From contig JACKHW010000012.1 in NCBI GenBank assembly GCA_020638795.1, forward strand, positions 15,503-79,502: DNA of 64,000 nucleotides, in the 5' to 3' direction. Below the pieces are notes generated by a model. It had not been told where the DNA came from. It worked only from the letters and a program-made list of their open reading frames with translations, and did no database searches. This document shows, one piece after another, positions 53,917-62,510 of the stretch (the stretch's first letter is position 1; every line of letters begins with the position of its first letter). The position numbers and the translations under genes were made by a program. The DNA is from Planctomycetota bacterium (GTDB lineage: Bacteria; Planctomycetota; UBA1135; GCA-002748355).

Positions 53917-55239
53917 ATGAAAATCGCCGTCATTGGAACCGGATACGTCGGACTCGTCGTCGGCACCTGCTTCGCAGAGACCGGTAACACGATCGTCTGC
54001 GCCGACGTCGACCCGAAGAAGATCGACACCCTCAACTCCGGTGGGGTTCCTATCTACGAACCCGGCCTCGCCGAGCTGATCAAGCGCAATGTCGAAGAAG
54101 GTCGCCTCAGCTTCACGACGGACGTCGCGAGCGCGATCAAGGATTCGACCGTCGTGTTCATCGCGGTCGGAACGCCTCCTGGCGAGGACGGCTCGGCTGA
54201 TCTGCAGTACGTGCTCGCGGTCGCGGATTCGATCGGCACGCACATGGACGGCTATCGCCTCGTCGTCGACAAGTCGACGGTACCCGTCGGCACCGCGCGA
54301 AGGGTCGCCGCCGCGATCGCCGCCAAGACGTCGCACGAGTTCGATGTCGTCTCCAACCCGGAGTTCCTCAAGGAAGGAACTGCGCTCGACGACTTCATGA
54401 AGCCCGACCGCGTCGTCATCGGCTGTGACAACGAACGCGCTGCGGGCCTGATGAAAGAGCTCTACGAACCGTTCGTTCGCACGGGCAAGCCGATCATCGT
54501 GATGGACCCCGAGAGTGCAGAACTCACGAAGTACGCGGCCAACGCCCTGCTCGCGACGCGCATTTCGTTCATGAACGAAATCGCCCAGGTCTGCGACCGC
54601 GTGGGTGCCGATGTCGCTCGCGTTCGCGAAGGGATCGGCAGCGACGCGCGCATTGGGCCGAGCTTCCTGTTCCCTGGCGTGGGCTTCGGCGGCTCGTGCT
54701 TCCCCAAAGACGTGCGCGCGATCCGCAAGACCGCCAAGGAGCACGACTACGACTTCCGCATCCTCGAGGCCGTCTTCGAGGTCAACGAACGCCAGAAGCG
54801 CTATCTCCTCGACAAGGTGCATTCGCACTACGGGCCCGACATCAAGGGCAAGCGTTTCGCCGTCTGGGGACTCGCGTTCAAACCGCGCACCGACGACATG
54901 CGTGAAGCACCGAGTCTCACGATCCTGCCCGCGCTCGTCGCTGCAGGCGCGACCGTCCATGCGTGTGACCCCGAAGCGATCCACGAAGCCAAGAAACTCC
55001 TCGGCGACCACATCCAGTATTCGAAGCGGCCGATGGACTGCCTCGACGGCGCCGATGCGCTGATGGTCATCACGGAGTGGAGCGAGTTCCGCAATCCTGA
55101 CTTCGCAGCGATCGCGAGCAAGCTCAAGGACAAGGTCGTCTTCGACGGTCGCAACATCTTCTCGATGACGAAGATGCGCGAGCACGGCCTCACCTACTAC
55201 GGCATCGGCCGCGGCAAGTCGACGGCGCGCAACGCGTGA
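53917..55239 (+). CDS. ugd: UDP-glucose 6-dehydrogenase
   Basis: Oxidises UDP-glucose twice with NAD to UDP-glucuronate, a precursor of exopolysaccharide and LPS sugars. The 440-residue protein has the family's full set of motifs. These are the NAD-binding MKIAVIGTGYVGLVVGTCFA, FIAVGTPPGEDGSADLQYVL, KSTVPVGTARR, NPEFLKEGTALDDFMKPDRV, ELTKYAANALLATRISFMNE and the catalytic cysteine in FLFPGVGFGGSCFPKDVRAI. The C-terminal nucleotide-binding part contains WGLAFKPRTDDMREAPSL. It opens a run of envelope-glycan genes and is followed by a terminator-like hairpin. Other UDP-sugar dehydrogenases of the family are possible, but the motif set favours UDP-glucose. Confidence 0.94.
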   Translation: MKIAVIGTGYVGLVVGTCFAETGNTIVCADVDPKKIDTLNSGGVPIYEPGLAELIKRNVEEGRLSFTTDVASAIKDSTVVFIAVGTPPGEDGSADLQYVLAVADSIGTHMDGYRLVVDKSTVPVGTARRVAAAIAAKTSHEFDVVSNPEFLKEGTALDDFMKPDRVVIGCDNERAAGLMKELYEPFVRTGKPIIVMDPESAELTKYAANALLATRISFMNEIAQVCDRVGADVARVREGIGSDARIGPSFLFPGVGFGGSCFPKDVRAIRKTAKEHDYDFRILEAVFEVNERQKRYLLDKVHSHYGPDIKGKRFAVWGLAFKPRTDDMREAPSLTILPALVAAGATVHACDPEAIHEAKKLLGDHIQYSKRPMDCLDGADALMVITEWSEFRNPDFAAIASKLKDKVVFDGRNIFSMTKMREHGLTYYGIGRGKSTARNA

Positions 55240-55247
55240 ACACACAC

Positions 55248-55275
55248 CCGCGGGGCAAGCGACTTTGCCTCGCGG
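55248..55275 (+). terminator. Terminator-like hairpin after ugd
   Basis: Arms 55248-55258 (ccgcggggcaa) and 55265-55275 (ttgcctcgcgg) pair over 11 positions with one G-T pair around a 6-base loop, 9 bp after the ugd stop. There is no clear T-tract, so termination may be incomplete. Confidence 0.5.
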
Positions 55276-55299
55276 ATCGGTTCGCGCGATACTCGCGCG

Positions 55300-56049
55300 A
55301 TGACCAGCGATAGCAGGGCGTATTCGGATCGTCACCTCGACCCACGCGAGGCCATCGCTTATCGCGCGAAGTTTCGCCGCGGCATCCTGCGCCGACTGAG
55401 TCATTTCGAGGAACGCCGCATCGTTCGCAAGGCGTTCGAAGAAGCGCTCGATCTCCTGCCGCCGGCTATCGTCAAAGAGGAGGGCCGTCCGCGCCTTCTC
55501 GACTATCCGTGCGGCGCCGGGCGTTTCGCGCGGCTCTTCGCGAACGGTGCCAACCGACTCGGTGGACGCTACGTCGCCGCCGATCATTCGCCATCGATGC
55601 TCGCGATCTGCGCGCGTGAACTCGAGGAACACGACGTCGTCGCCGAAGCCTTCGTCGAAGGCGATGCTCGCGAGATGCCGCTCGCGGACGCAGCGTTCGA
55701 CATCGCGTGTTGTATTCGCCTGCTCCACCATTTCAGGCCGCGTGAAGAACGCGTGCGCATCCTCTCCGAGTTCCGGCGAGTCAGCACCGGCCCACTCGTC
55801 GCCACGTTCCTCGACGCCGATGCCGCGAAACAACGTCGCCACAGCGAACGCTGCCGCCGCGAGGGACGCGAGAACCGTCGAGCGATCGTGACGCGCGCCG
55901 AACTGCAGTGCGAAGCAGCCGACGCCGGCTACCGACTCGTTTCGGTCCGCGAGCTCTCTGGCCGCTTCTCGGGTCAGTGTGTCGCCGTCTTCGCGCCAGT
56001 CGGTGTCGTTGTCGGCATGACTCCCATGGCGCAGGAACTCGCCGGGTGA
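55300..56049 (+). CDS. Class I SAM-dependent methyltransferase
   Basis: A 249-residue methyltransferase-fold protein. Motif I is slightly unusual, LLDYPCGAGRFARLFA (Y-P-C-G-A-G in place of the common D-x-G-x-G). YVAADHSPSMLAICARELEE (motif II), FVEGDAREMPLADAAFDIAC (motif III-IV) and RLLHHFRPREERVRILSEFR follow, all in the order of UbiE-type enzymes. The substrate is unknown. Its location between ugd and the LPS-kinase-like gene suggests a glycan or lipid substrate, as inference only. A 253-bp stretch after it holds no convincing gene. Confidence 0.82.
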   Translation: MTSDSRAYSDRHLDPREAIAYRAKFRRGILRRLSHFEERRIVRKAFEEALDLLPPAIVKEEGRPRLLDYPCGAGRFARLFANGANRLGGRYVAADHSPSMLAICARELEEHDVVAEAFVEGDAREMPLADAAFDIACCIRLLHHFRPREERVRILSEFRRVSTGPLVATFLDADAAKQRRHSERCRREGRENRRAIVTRAELQCEAADAGYRLVSVRELSGRFSGQCVAVFAPVGVVVGMTPMAQELAG

Positions 56050-56302
56050 TCGAAATGCCCGACACGAACTCCCAAGAAGCTCGGCCGAGAAGCCGGGTGG
56101 CCGCTCGTTGGTCGACCGAGTGTGCCTCGTTGGCCCCGAAAACGCGTTCAAGTCGATGGATTGGTCGAGGCTTGCGGGGTCCGACCAGGTGCGTACGTGC
56201 GGCAGCCGAGTGCGTGGCCGCTTTTTCGGGCCGGGGTTTTGGCGCCGGCCTCGACCGTGATCCAACGGCCGTGCAGGACCAACCCGATACGACGCGTGCT
56301 TC

Positions 56303-57028
56303 GTGAATCACACGCGTAACAGCACTCCCAAGTCGTCACCCGAGACGACGCGTGTCGCGGTATGCGGCGACGATGTCGTCTTCTGCGATCGCGAGACGCG
56401 GGCGTTCTTCGAACGGCAAGGCATCGCGACCCTCGCGACCTTGTGCGCCATGCGCACAGGCGATGTTGTCACGACCGCGAAGACACGCGCCTGCTACCGC
56501 ATCGAAATCGCCTCACGCACCTTCTACGTCAAGACGCAAGACCTCGCCCGGGCACGTCTGCCGATAAGAAAGCTCCCGAGCTACCTGTTTCGCGGCTCGC
56601 CACTCGAGCGCGAAGTCCGAGCGCACGAGATGCTGCGAGCAGCTGGTTTTCGCACGCCCGAGATCGTTGCCCATGGCGTCACGAAGCGGCGCTTCCTGCC
56701 GATAAGGTCCGCAGTCGTGACCGAAGCGGTCGCGGGCCACGTCGATCTCGCGCAGTGGGCACGAACACCCGAGGCGAACGACGACGACCGCGCGCGAACG
56801 TCGTTCGACTGCGCACGCCAACTCGTTCTTGCCGTACATGCGCACGGACTCGTTCTCGCCGGTTCGAAGTATCGCAATCTCCTCGTGCCGGCAACGGGCT
56901 GCACGGACGCACACGATATCGTTCTGATCGATCAGCCGAACCTCGCGCGATCGACGTCGCGAAGGCGAAGGCGCAAGGACCTGGAGCTCCTCGATCACGA
57001 CCGATCCCGATACGGACGTGGCCGATGA
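56303..57028 (+). CDS. LPS-kinase-like (Kdo/WaaP family) protein lacking the catalytic HRD aspartate
   Basis: A 241-residue protein with the outline of LPS core/Kdo kinases. The N-lobe has a likely ATP lysine (TFYVKTQDLARARL) and a helix in SPLEREVRAHEMLRAAGFRT. The hinge strand is PIRSAVVTEAVAGHVDLAQW. In the place of the catalytic loop (H-x-D...N) the sequence reads VHAHGLVLAGSKYRNLLV. The Asn is kept, but His-Arg-Asp is replaced by Leu-Ala-Gly. The later metal-binding Asp is present (DIVLIDQPNLAR). The C-terminal lobe is short and ends in an Arg-rich tail. It may be a pseudokinase or a kinase with a displaced base. The start is a GTG. It overlaps the next gene as ATGA. Confidence 0.55.
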   Translation: MNHTRNSTPKSSPETTRVAVCGDDVVFCDRETRAFFERQGIATLATLCAMRTGDVVTTAKTRACYRIEIASRTFYVKTQDLARARLPIRKLPSYLFRGSPLEREVRAHEMLRAAGFRTPEIVAHGVTKRRFLPIRSAVVTEAVAGHVDLAQWARTPEANDDDRARTSFDCARQLVLAVHAHGLVLAGSKYRNLLVPATGCTDAHDIVLIDQPNLARSTSRRRRRKDLELLDHDRSRYGRGR

Positions 57029-58338
57029 AGCGCTTGACCCTCGTCGCACTGACGATCGCGATCGCGCTCTTCGTCGTCATACGCGCTGCACGCAAAGGCG
57101 AAGGCAAGGGAGACGACAAGACGCACGGCGCCCTCGAGCGTAACTACGAGTTCGCGGGGCGACTCCTTCAGGGGTCGGACCCGTACGCGAGACCACAACT
57201 GCACGCGCCCTACCCGCCGAGCTACGGCATCGTCCTCTCGCCGCTGCGTCTATTCCCGCTCCAAACAGCGCGCGTCGTGTGGGCTCTCATCCAGCTCGCT
57301 TGCTTCGCCGCGTTGCTCTTGCTCCTACACACGTGGTATCGAACCATCGATGCGGCGGGTCCACCGTTGTGGGTTCCACTGCTCGCGATCGTCCTCGTCG
57401 CGCGATACCTGTCACGAGACACGTCGGGCGGCGGTGGCAATCTCGTCTGGGGTACGCTCGTCTTCTTCGCCGCTCTGCGTCCGGGAGAGCCACCGGGCAG
57501 CGACGAGAAACCGTGGCGCGGCGCACTCCTCGGGATCGTGCTCGGCGCGAAACCGACGCCTGTGCTCTTCCTTCCATGGCTGTGGTGGCGAGGCCGAAAG
57601 CGCACTCTGACCGTCGCCCTCGTCGTCGCGCTGCTCCTTCACGTGTCGCCGTTGTTCACACTCGGCGTCGATGGTTGGCTCAGCGCATACGGACGTTGGA
57701 TCGACGGCGTCATCGCGTATTCGAATCAAACCGATCTGTTCGCGATGCCGAGCCACGATTTTCCACCGTTCACGTGGATGCATCAGTCGCTGCGCTTCGC
57801 GGTGACCCGCTTCCTCGCCACGGTTCCGGAAGAACACGTGCTCGATTCGCCGCTCTTCTTCCAAGGCTTGGGCCTCGAGATCACGACGGTCGCGATCACG
57901 AGACGCGTTCTCGAAGCGGCGATCGCGGGGACGACCCTCTTCGCCCTCTGGCGTGCGCGTGCGCGTCGATCCGCATGGACCGACATCCATGCAACGAGCC
58001 TGCTCGCGAGTGCGACGTTGCTCCTGTCGCCGATCGTGTGGAAGTCGTATCACCTGTGGCTCCTACCGTTCTTCTTCGGGTGCCTCTCGCACTTGGCGAC
58101 TTCGAAGGATGACATGGGCGCGGGCACGAAGCGCAGACGACGCGAGCGTATCTTCGGCCTGGCGATCTACTTCGTGCTCTGCGGACTGTCCTCCGAAATG
58201 CTGCTCGGGCAGAACGGCAAGGAAGTCATGCAGAGTCTCTACGTCGTCACCGCTGGCGCGCTCTGGGCATGGAGCCTCTCGCTGCGCGATCTGCTGCGGG
58301 ACCATGATTCGAGCAAGCTCGACAGTCAGCGCTCGTAG
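57025..58338 (+). CDS. GT87/DUF2029-type polyprenyl-linked glycosyltransferase
   Basis: A 437-residue polytopic membrane protein with about ten hydrophobic helices. The family's first extracytoplasmic loop is evident: GRLLQGSDPYARPQLHAPYP with YPPSYGIVLSPL, the 'DxYxx...YPP....' pattern. Related GT-C enzymes (alpha-mannosyltransferases, GT87) use it for polyprenyl-phosphate sugar donors. Helices such as VWALIQLACFAALLLLLHTW and LLGIVLGAKPTPVLFLPWLW (K-P conserved) follow. It starts at ATG 57025, overlapping the kinase-like gene's stop, although the frame is open long before that. Probable role: adding a sugar to an envelope glycan on the periplasmic side. Its last 13 bp overlap the converging glycosyltransferase gene. 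Confidence 0.78.
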   Translation: MKRLTLVALTIAIALFVVIRAARKGEGKGDDKTHGALERNYEFAGRLLQGSDPYARPQLHAPYPPSYGIVLSPLRLFPLQTARVVWALIQLACFAALLLLLHTWYRTIDAAGPPLWVPLLAIVLVARYLSRDTSGGGGNLVWGTLVFFAALRPGEPPGSDEKPWRGALLGIVLGAKPTPVLFLPWLWWRGRKRTLTVALVVALLLHVSPLFTLGVDGWLSAYGRWIDGVIAYSNQTDLFAMPSHDFPPFTWMHQSLRFAVTRFLATVPEEHVLDSPLFFQGLGLEITTVAITRRVLEAAIAGTTLFALWRARARRSAWTDIHATSLLASATLLLSPIVWKSYHLWLLPFFFGCLSHLATSKDDMGAGTKRRRRERIFGLAIYFVLCGLSSEMLLGQNGKEVMQSLYVVTAGALWAWSLSLRDLLRDHDSSKLDSQRS

Positions 58339-59765
58339 ACGGCAATGCGCGCACCGCGCTCGGTCGCATGCCCTGGCGTATCCACGCGGCGAAAACCCCG
58401 AGGGTCCGCGATCATCGCCCGCAGGTTGTCGTCGGTCGCGAGCATCACGAGAATCCGATGGTGTGGTTCGATCACGCGCTGCAGCAGCTCTGTCGCCGTC
58501 CACGGCCACGGCGGAAGCGGACGCTGCCCGGCAGCCCACGCGACTCGCGGTAGCGCCGACACCATGTTTCCAAGCGTCGATCCGCGAGCGGCGAGCTGTC
58601 GACCGAGTTCTAGTTCGACGCGCTTCTCCGAACGCGGCGGGTCGATCTGATCCTTGACGTCACGAACGACAGCAACGACGAGAGTCGTGAGAATCGCGAC
58701 GCGGACGATCTGACGCATGAATCCCCGCAGGCGCATCCACAGCACACCGACGCAAGGCAACAAGATCGGCGCGAGCATCAGAAAGAAGCGTGGTTTCGTT
58801 TCGAATGCGAGCAACGTGATCACGTGCAAGAGCGCAAACGTCGTCATCGCACGCGCGACAACGGCGCGTGCGCGCGTGCTCTTCGCCAAGAGGACGAGGC
58901 CGATGAGCCCCAGGAAGCCACTGCCATAGTCGAGCCCGCTCGCGATCGACGGGACGAGTCGGAACACGTTGGATCCAAGTCGACTCGCGGCTTCCGCGAA
59001 GTGCCCCTCGAAGAGCGGTCCCAGCGGTCCGAGCGGCAGCATGAAGTCGAGCTTCGGTGTCAGCGCATGACCCCCGGTCAGCCATCCGCGCAGCAATCCG
59101 AAGCTCAGGGCGCACACGACACAGATCCCGACGATGGCCCGAGCGGGATTGCGGCGACGCGTCGACGTCCCACGACCCTCCCCTCCTGCCTTTGCGTGTT
59201 CGGTCCTTCGACCCGAATCGCGCGCCAACGAGAGCATCCACGGAACGACGGCCACGAGAATCGCTTCTGGCCGAACGAAAAATCCACAACCGGCGAGCGC
59301 GGCGGACATCGACCATCGCTCTCGCAAGGCCATGACGATCGCCCAGGTCACGAACGGCAGTGCGAACGCTTCCGAGTAGACATCCGCAGGCAGACGCACG
59401 AAGTGAAAGCCGACGACGAACAGCATCATCGCTACGGTGCGCGCCGTCGCATCACACTCGAACGATCTGCAGATGCGATCGATCCCGATGACGACGAAGC
59501 CAGCAGCGATCGTCGCGACCAGCGCAAACGCCACGTCGGACGAGACGCCGAACCCGACGAGTGGCGCGACGAGCATCGCGGTGCCCGGGTGGAAGACGGT
59601 CGACCAACCATCCGCGAAGCGCCCGTCCGCGATCGCCTCACACGCCCAGAGGTAGATCGCGCCGTCGCTCGAAGGCACGCGAACGCGGAATGCGAGCGCC
59701 AAACGCATGGCGCTGGCGAGCAGCACGAGTAACAAGGGGACGTAACGGTCCCGCGAACGGCTCAT
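58326..59765 (-). CDS. Polytopic GT-C fold glycosyltransferase-like protein (GT39/PMT-like)
   Basis: A 479-residue membrane protein with about ten helices (YVPLLLVLLASAMRLALAFR; AFALVATIAAGFVVIGIDRI; ALLHVITLLAFETKPRFFLM). The first loop carries SSDGAIYLWACEAIADGRFA. Its acidic residue after helix 1 is in the place of the GT-C catalytic Asp/Glu, and FHPGTAMLVAPLVGFG matches the downstream P-G. The hydrophilic C-terminal 120 residues are probably periplasmic. It is similar in plan to PMT/ArnT-type transferases that use polyprenyl-phosphate sugars. It overlaps the UbiA-like gene by ATGA (start ATG 59765), so the prenyltransferase product may be its sugar donor precursor. Confidence 0.7.
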   Translation of the reverse strand: MSRSRDRYVPLLLVLLASAMRLALAFRVRVPSSDGAIYLWACEAIADGRFADGWSTVFHPGTAMLVAPLVGFGVSSDVAFALVATIAAGFVVIGIDRICRSFECDATARTVAMMLFVVGFHFVRLPADVYSEAFALPFVTWAIVMALRERWSMSAALAGCGFFVRPEAILVAVVPWMLSLARDSGRRTEHAKAGGEGRGTSTRRRNPARAIVGICVVCALSFGLLRGWLTGGHALTPKLDFMLPLGPLGPLFEGHFAEAASRLGSNVFRLVPSIASGLDYGSGFLGLIGLVLLAKSTRARAVVARAMTTFALLHVITLLAFETKPRFFLMLAPILLPCVGVLWMRLRGFMRQIVRVAILTTLVVAVVRDVKDQIDPPRSEKRVELELGRQLAARGSTLGNMVSALPRVAWAAGQRPLPPWPWTATELLQRVIEPHHRILVMLATDDNLRAMIADPRGFRRVDTPGHATERGARIAVYER

Positions 59766-60643
59766 CCGGCGTGCGCACCGCCGTACACGGCCCACAATGC
59801 GACCGCTCCCCATGCGAACACATTGAGTAGCGTCGGCACGTCACTCAGCAAGAGCTTCGTTGGATTGCCGCCTTCGCTTCGCATGTGCACGAGCCACAGG
59901 TAGCGAAACACGCCGTAGACGACGAACGGTACGGTCCAGATCAGGTTCTCGGTTCCGAACTTCTCGATGGTTTGAGGCGCGACCGTGTAGAGCGCGTACG
60001 TCGTCACGGTGAGAGCGCCGAGCGGTGCGATCAACTGATCGAGGAAGTGCAGCGAATAGTCGTCGAGCGCACGACGGTGCGAACTCGAATCGACTCCGAG
60101 TAGCGAGATCTCGTGCCTGCGCTTGCAGAACGCGAGCATCAACGCGATGAAGAACGTGCACAGGATGAGCCAACCGGAGACCGGCTGACCGATCGCGAGG
60201 CCGCCGGTCAGTACACGCAACACGAACCCGATCGCGATGCACATCGTGTCGATGATCGCGACGTGCTTGAGTCGAACGGAGTAGGCGATGTTGAGCGCGA
60301 AGTAGACCGTGATCGGAACATAGAACTGCAGCGGCGCGAGCACGCCGATCGCGATGCCCGACATCGCGAGGATCACGAAGGCAGCTCGTGCGACGCCGAT
60401 CGACAGCCGACCGGATGCAAGTGGACGGTTGCGCTTCTGTGGATGCTCACGATCTCGCTCGACATCGAACAAGTCGTTGAACAGGTAGATCGAACTCGCG
60501 ACGAGACAGAACGCCGAGAACGCGATGACTGCATGCGTCGCGGCCGTCGCATCGAACAGGTGCTTCGAAAAGACGAGTGGCGCGAAGACGAGGAGGTTCT
60601 TCACCCACTGGACGGGACGGATCGCTTCGAGGAGCGCCTTCAT
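59762..60643 (-). CDS. UbiA-family prenyltransferase, decaprenyl-phosphate phosphoribosyltransferase (DPPR synthase)-like
   Basis: A 293-residue polytopic enzyme. The first Asp-rich motif is SSIYLFNDLFDVERDREHPQ, followed by KRNRPLASGRLS. Together they give the N-D-x-x-D-x-x-x-D and K-x-R-P-l-a-S-G pattern seen in DPPR synthases (UbiA relatives that join PRPP and decaprenyl phosphate). The second motif area is LLGVDSSSHRRALDDYSLHF. The N-terminus IRPVQWVKNLLVFAPLVF is also typical of that subgroup. The product, decaprenyl-phosphoryl-phosphoribose, would feed ribose/arabinose transfer to envelope glycans. The start at ATG 60643 overlaps the mobB-like stop (ATGA); the stop overlaps the GT-C gene start. 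Confidence 0.83.
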   Translation of the reverse strand: MKALLEAIRPVQWVKNLLVFAPLVFSKHLFDATAATHAVIAFSAFCLVASSIYLFNDLFDVERDREHPQKRNRPLASGRLSIGVARAAFVILAMSGIAIGVLAPLQFYVPITVYFALNIAYSVRLKHVAIIDTMCIAIGFVLRVLTGGLAIGQPVSGWLILCTFFIALMLAFCKRRHEISLLGVDSSSHRRALDDYSLHFLDQLIAPLGALTVTTYALYTVAPQTIEKFGTENLIWTVPFVVYGVFRYLWLVHMRSEGGNPTKLLLSDVPTLLNVFAWGAVALWAVYGGAHAG

Positions 60644-61233
60644 CGGTGGACCCAATTCTCACGAATCCACCGAGCGACTCGCGCGGCATCGAGCGGCAGT
60701 CGAGCTACGGCAGGCGCGAGATCTTCGGGAACACTACCGCCAGTGACGTTGTCTTCGTCCAAGCCGTCCCAGGCGATCGCGACCAGATCGTCATGCGGGA
60801 TCTCGGACGGCCATGGCCCACGAACGACGCGCAGCTTGGCGACCGACGGATCGCTCGAGAACCCTTCGCAGAGCAGCACGTCGAAGCGTTCGAACGGTGC
60901 CTCAGCGAGCCAAGCCGCGACCTCGGCGACCGGAGGCCAAGCGTCACGCCCGCTGTTCGAGAAGAACGTCGTACGCCCGGGCCCGCAAAGCCCGACGAAT
61001 GCGGCGCCGGCGCGCTGCATCCGCCATGAGTCCTTGCCTTCGTGATCGAGGTCGTGGTCGTGGTGCGACGCCTTGAGCACGGCAACGACGAGTCCATCCG
61101 CGACGAGCGCGGCGACCGTGGCCTCGAGCAACGTCGTCTTGCCCGTGCCGGACGGAGCTACGAAGGCGAGTGCGCGCAACGACCGGCGAACCGGGGATGA
61201 AGGCTGGGCGGAATCGGAGGGAAACGACGGCAT
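60640..61233 (-). CDS. mobB: MobB-like P-loop GTPase (molybdopterin-guanine dinucleotide biosynthesis adaptor)
   Basis: A 197-residue nucleotide-binding protein. The Walker A is ALAFVAPSGTGKTTLLEATV. The family marker VAVLKASHHDHDLDHEGKDS matches MobB's VKH.HH..D.D..GKDS, and the later VLLCEGFSSDPSVAKL matches its V-E-G-f. MobB helps MobA attach GMP to molybdopterin, though it is dispensable in E. coli. I start at ATG 61233 (MPSFPSDS), since the earlier in-frame residues are unlike the family. It is the first gene of an overlapping three-gene run (mobB-like, UbiA-like, GT-C). No other molybdenum genes are nearby. Confidence 0.82.
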   Translation of the reverse strand: MPSFPSDSAQPSSPVRRSLRALAFVAPSGTGKTTLLEATVAALVADGLVVAVLKASHHDHDLDHEGKDSWRMQRAGAAFVGLCGPGRTTFFSNSGRDAWPPVAEVAAWLAEAPFERFDVLLCEGFSSDPSVAKLRVVRGPWPSEIPHDDLVAIAWDGLDEDNVTGGSVPEDLAPAVARLPLDAARVARWIRENWVHR

Positions 61234-61315
61234 CGATGGCGCGCGATGATATCGGCACCTTGCGGTGTGGATCGACAGTTCTTGATCCTCCGTCGTCTCG
61301 CGCGATGCTCCGGCA

Positions 61316-62506
61316 ATGGCCGATGGACTCGCGCGTGTCCTGCGTGCGCTGTACGGATTCTCGTTCTTCACGTATCCGCTCGCGGCCGTTCCGCTCCTGT
61401 GGTTCTTCTACCGCGATCGCGGCCTCTCGATGCGAGAGTACGGCACTCTCGTCTCGATCGGCTACGCGGCGATGGTCGTCTTCGAACTTCCCACAGGATG
61501 GCTCGCCGACCGGATCGGACGGCGCCTTCCGATGGTGCTCGGCCCGATCTTCTTCTCGCTCGGCTGGTTCGTGACCTGGCTCGGAACGACCTGGCACGTG
61601 TTCGCGATCGGGCAGGTCTCGATGTCGTTCGGGCACGCGATGATTTCGGGACCGCCCTCGGCACTCCTCTACGAACACCTCCAAACGCGGGGCCGAGCCG
61701 AGGACTATTTGCGTGAAGAAGCCCTGCAGTGGCGCCGCGTCATCCTCGGGAGTGCGATCGCGTTCGGGATCGGCGGTCTGATCGGACACTTCGTTTCCCT
61801 AGGCGCGGCGATCCTCACCACGGCGGGACTGTGCCTCGGTGCAGTCCCGTTCGCCCTCGCGATTCGCGAAACCGAAAGGCCCGACCAGCCGTCGCGCGCC
61901 GATGACCCAGCCGCCCAACGCCCGCTCCTCACACGGCTCGGGCACGCGCTCCATCACGCCGAAGTGCTCTGGCTCGTCGCGACGTATGTCCTGCTCTTCT
62001 TCTTGCTGCGCTTCGGGTTCCACACATGGCAGCCTTGGCTCGCGGGATCTGCAGGTGACGAACCACTCCTACTCGGCGTTTTGTATGCGTCGTTCTCGTT
62101 CTTCTCCCTGCCGTTCGTGCGACTCGCACCACGCGTGACCCGTCGCTTCGGGGACGAAGCAACGCTCGTGGGTCTCTGTGTCATTTGTTCGGTCTCGATC
62201 CTGCTCCTGTCGACGGGTTCGTCGATCTGGCTCGTGCCCTTGTTGTATGCGCAGCAAGTCCCGTTCGCGCTACACCGTCCACTCGCGCACGCGTATGCGA
62301 ACCACAGGATCGACTCGACGGATCGCGCACTCGTGCTTTCGACCCTCTCGTTCGCCGGCCGGCTCGGTTTCGCGGCGATCTTCGCGATCGCCCTCGATGA
62401 CGACGACATGGTGCGCGACGATTACGCTTCTGTCGGCGTCGTGACACTCGTGTGCGCTCTGATCGTCTGGTGGCTGCGGCCGCGGAAGCAACCGAGGAAG
62501 GCGTGA
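61316..62506 (+). CDS. MFS transporter
   Basis: A 396-residue, 12-helix carrier. MFS motif A between helices 2 and 3 is clear (FELPTGWLADRIGRRLPMVL), preceded by LSMREYGTLVSIGYAAMVVF. The second half has its own weaker copy (SLPFVRLAPRVTRRFGDEAT). Residue content in helix 4/5 (ISGPPSALLYEHLQTRGRAE, with D/E-x-R-G-R) is typical of sugar/drug exporters of unknown substrate. It is divergent from the mobB-like operon (82 bp between starts) and is followed 4 bp later by the hydrolase gene, so those two are probably co-transcribed. Confidence 0.85.
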   Translation: MADGLARVLRALYGFSFFTYPLAAVPLLWFFYRDRGLSMREYGTLVSIGYAAMVVFELPTGWLADRIGRRLPMVLGPIFFSLGWFVTWLGTTWHVFAIGQVSMSFGHAMISGPPSALLYEHLQTRGRAEDYLREEALQWRRVILGSAIAFGIGGLIGHFVSLGAAILTTAGLCLGAVPFALAIRETERPDQPSRADDPAAQRPLLTRLGHALHHAEVLWLVATYVLLFFLLRFGFHTWQPWLAGSAGDEPLLLGVLYASFSFFSLPFVRLAPRVTRRFGDEATLVGLCVICSVSILLLSTGSSIWLVPLLYAQQVPFALHRPLAHAYANHRIDSTDRALVLSTLSFAGRLGFAAIFAIALDDDDMVRDDYASVGVVTLVCALIVWWLRPRKQPRKA

Positions 62507-62510
62507 ATCG

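Noticed and set aside
53902..56265. A 787-codon minus-strand frame opposite ugd and the methyltransferase
   Set aside because: ugd is unmistakable on the plus strand; the antisense product shows only shadow composition and no motifs.
56050..56302. A small plus-strand ORF (56122-56319) before the kinase-like gene
   Set aside because: It overlaps the kinase-like start in another frame, has no recognisable motif and no ribosome-binding site.
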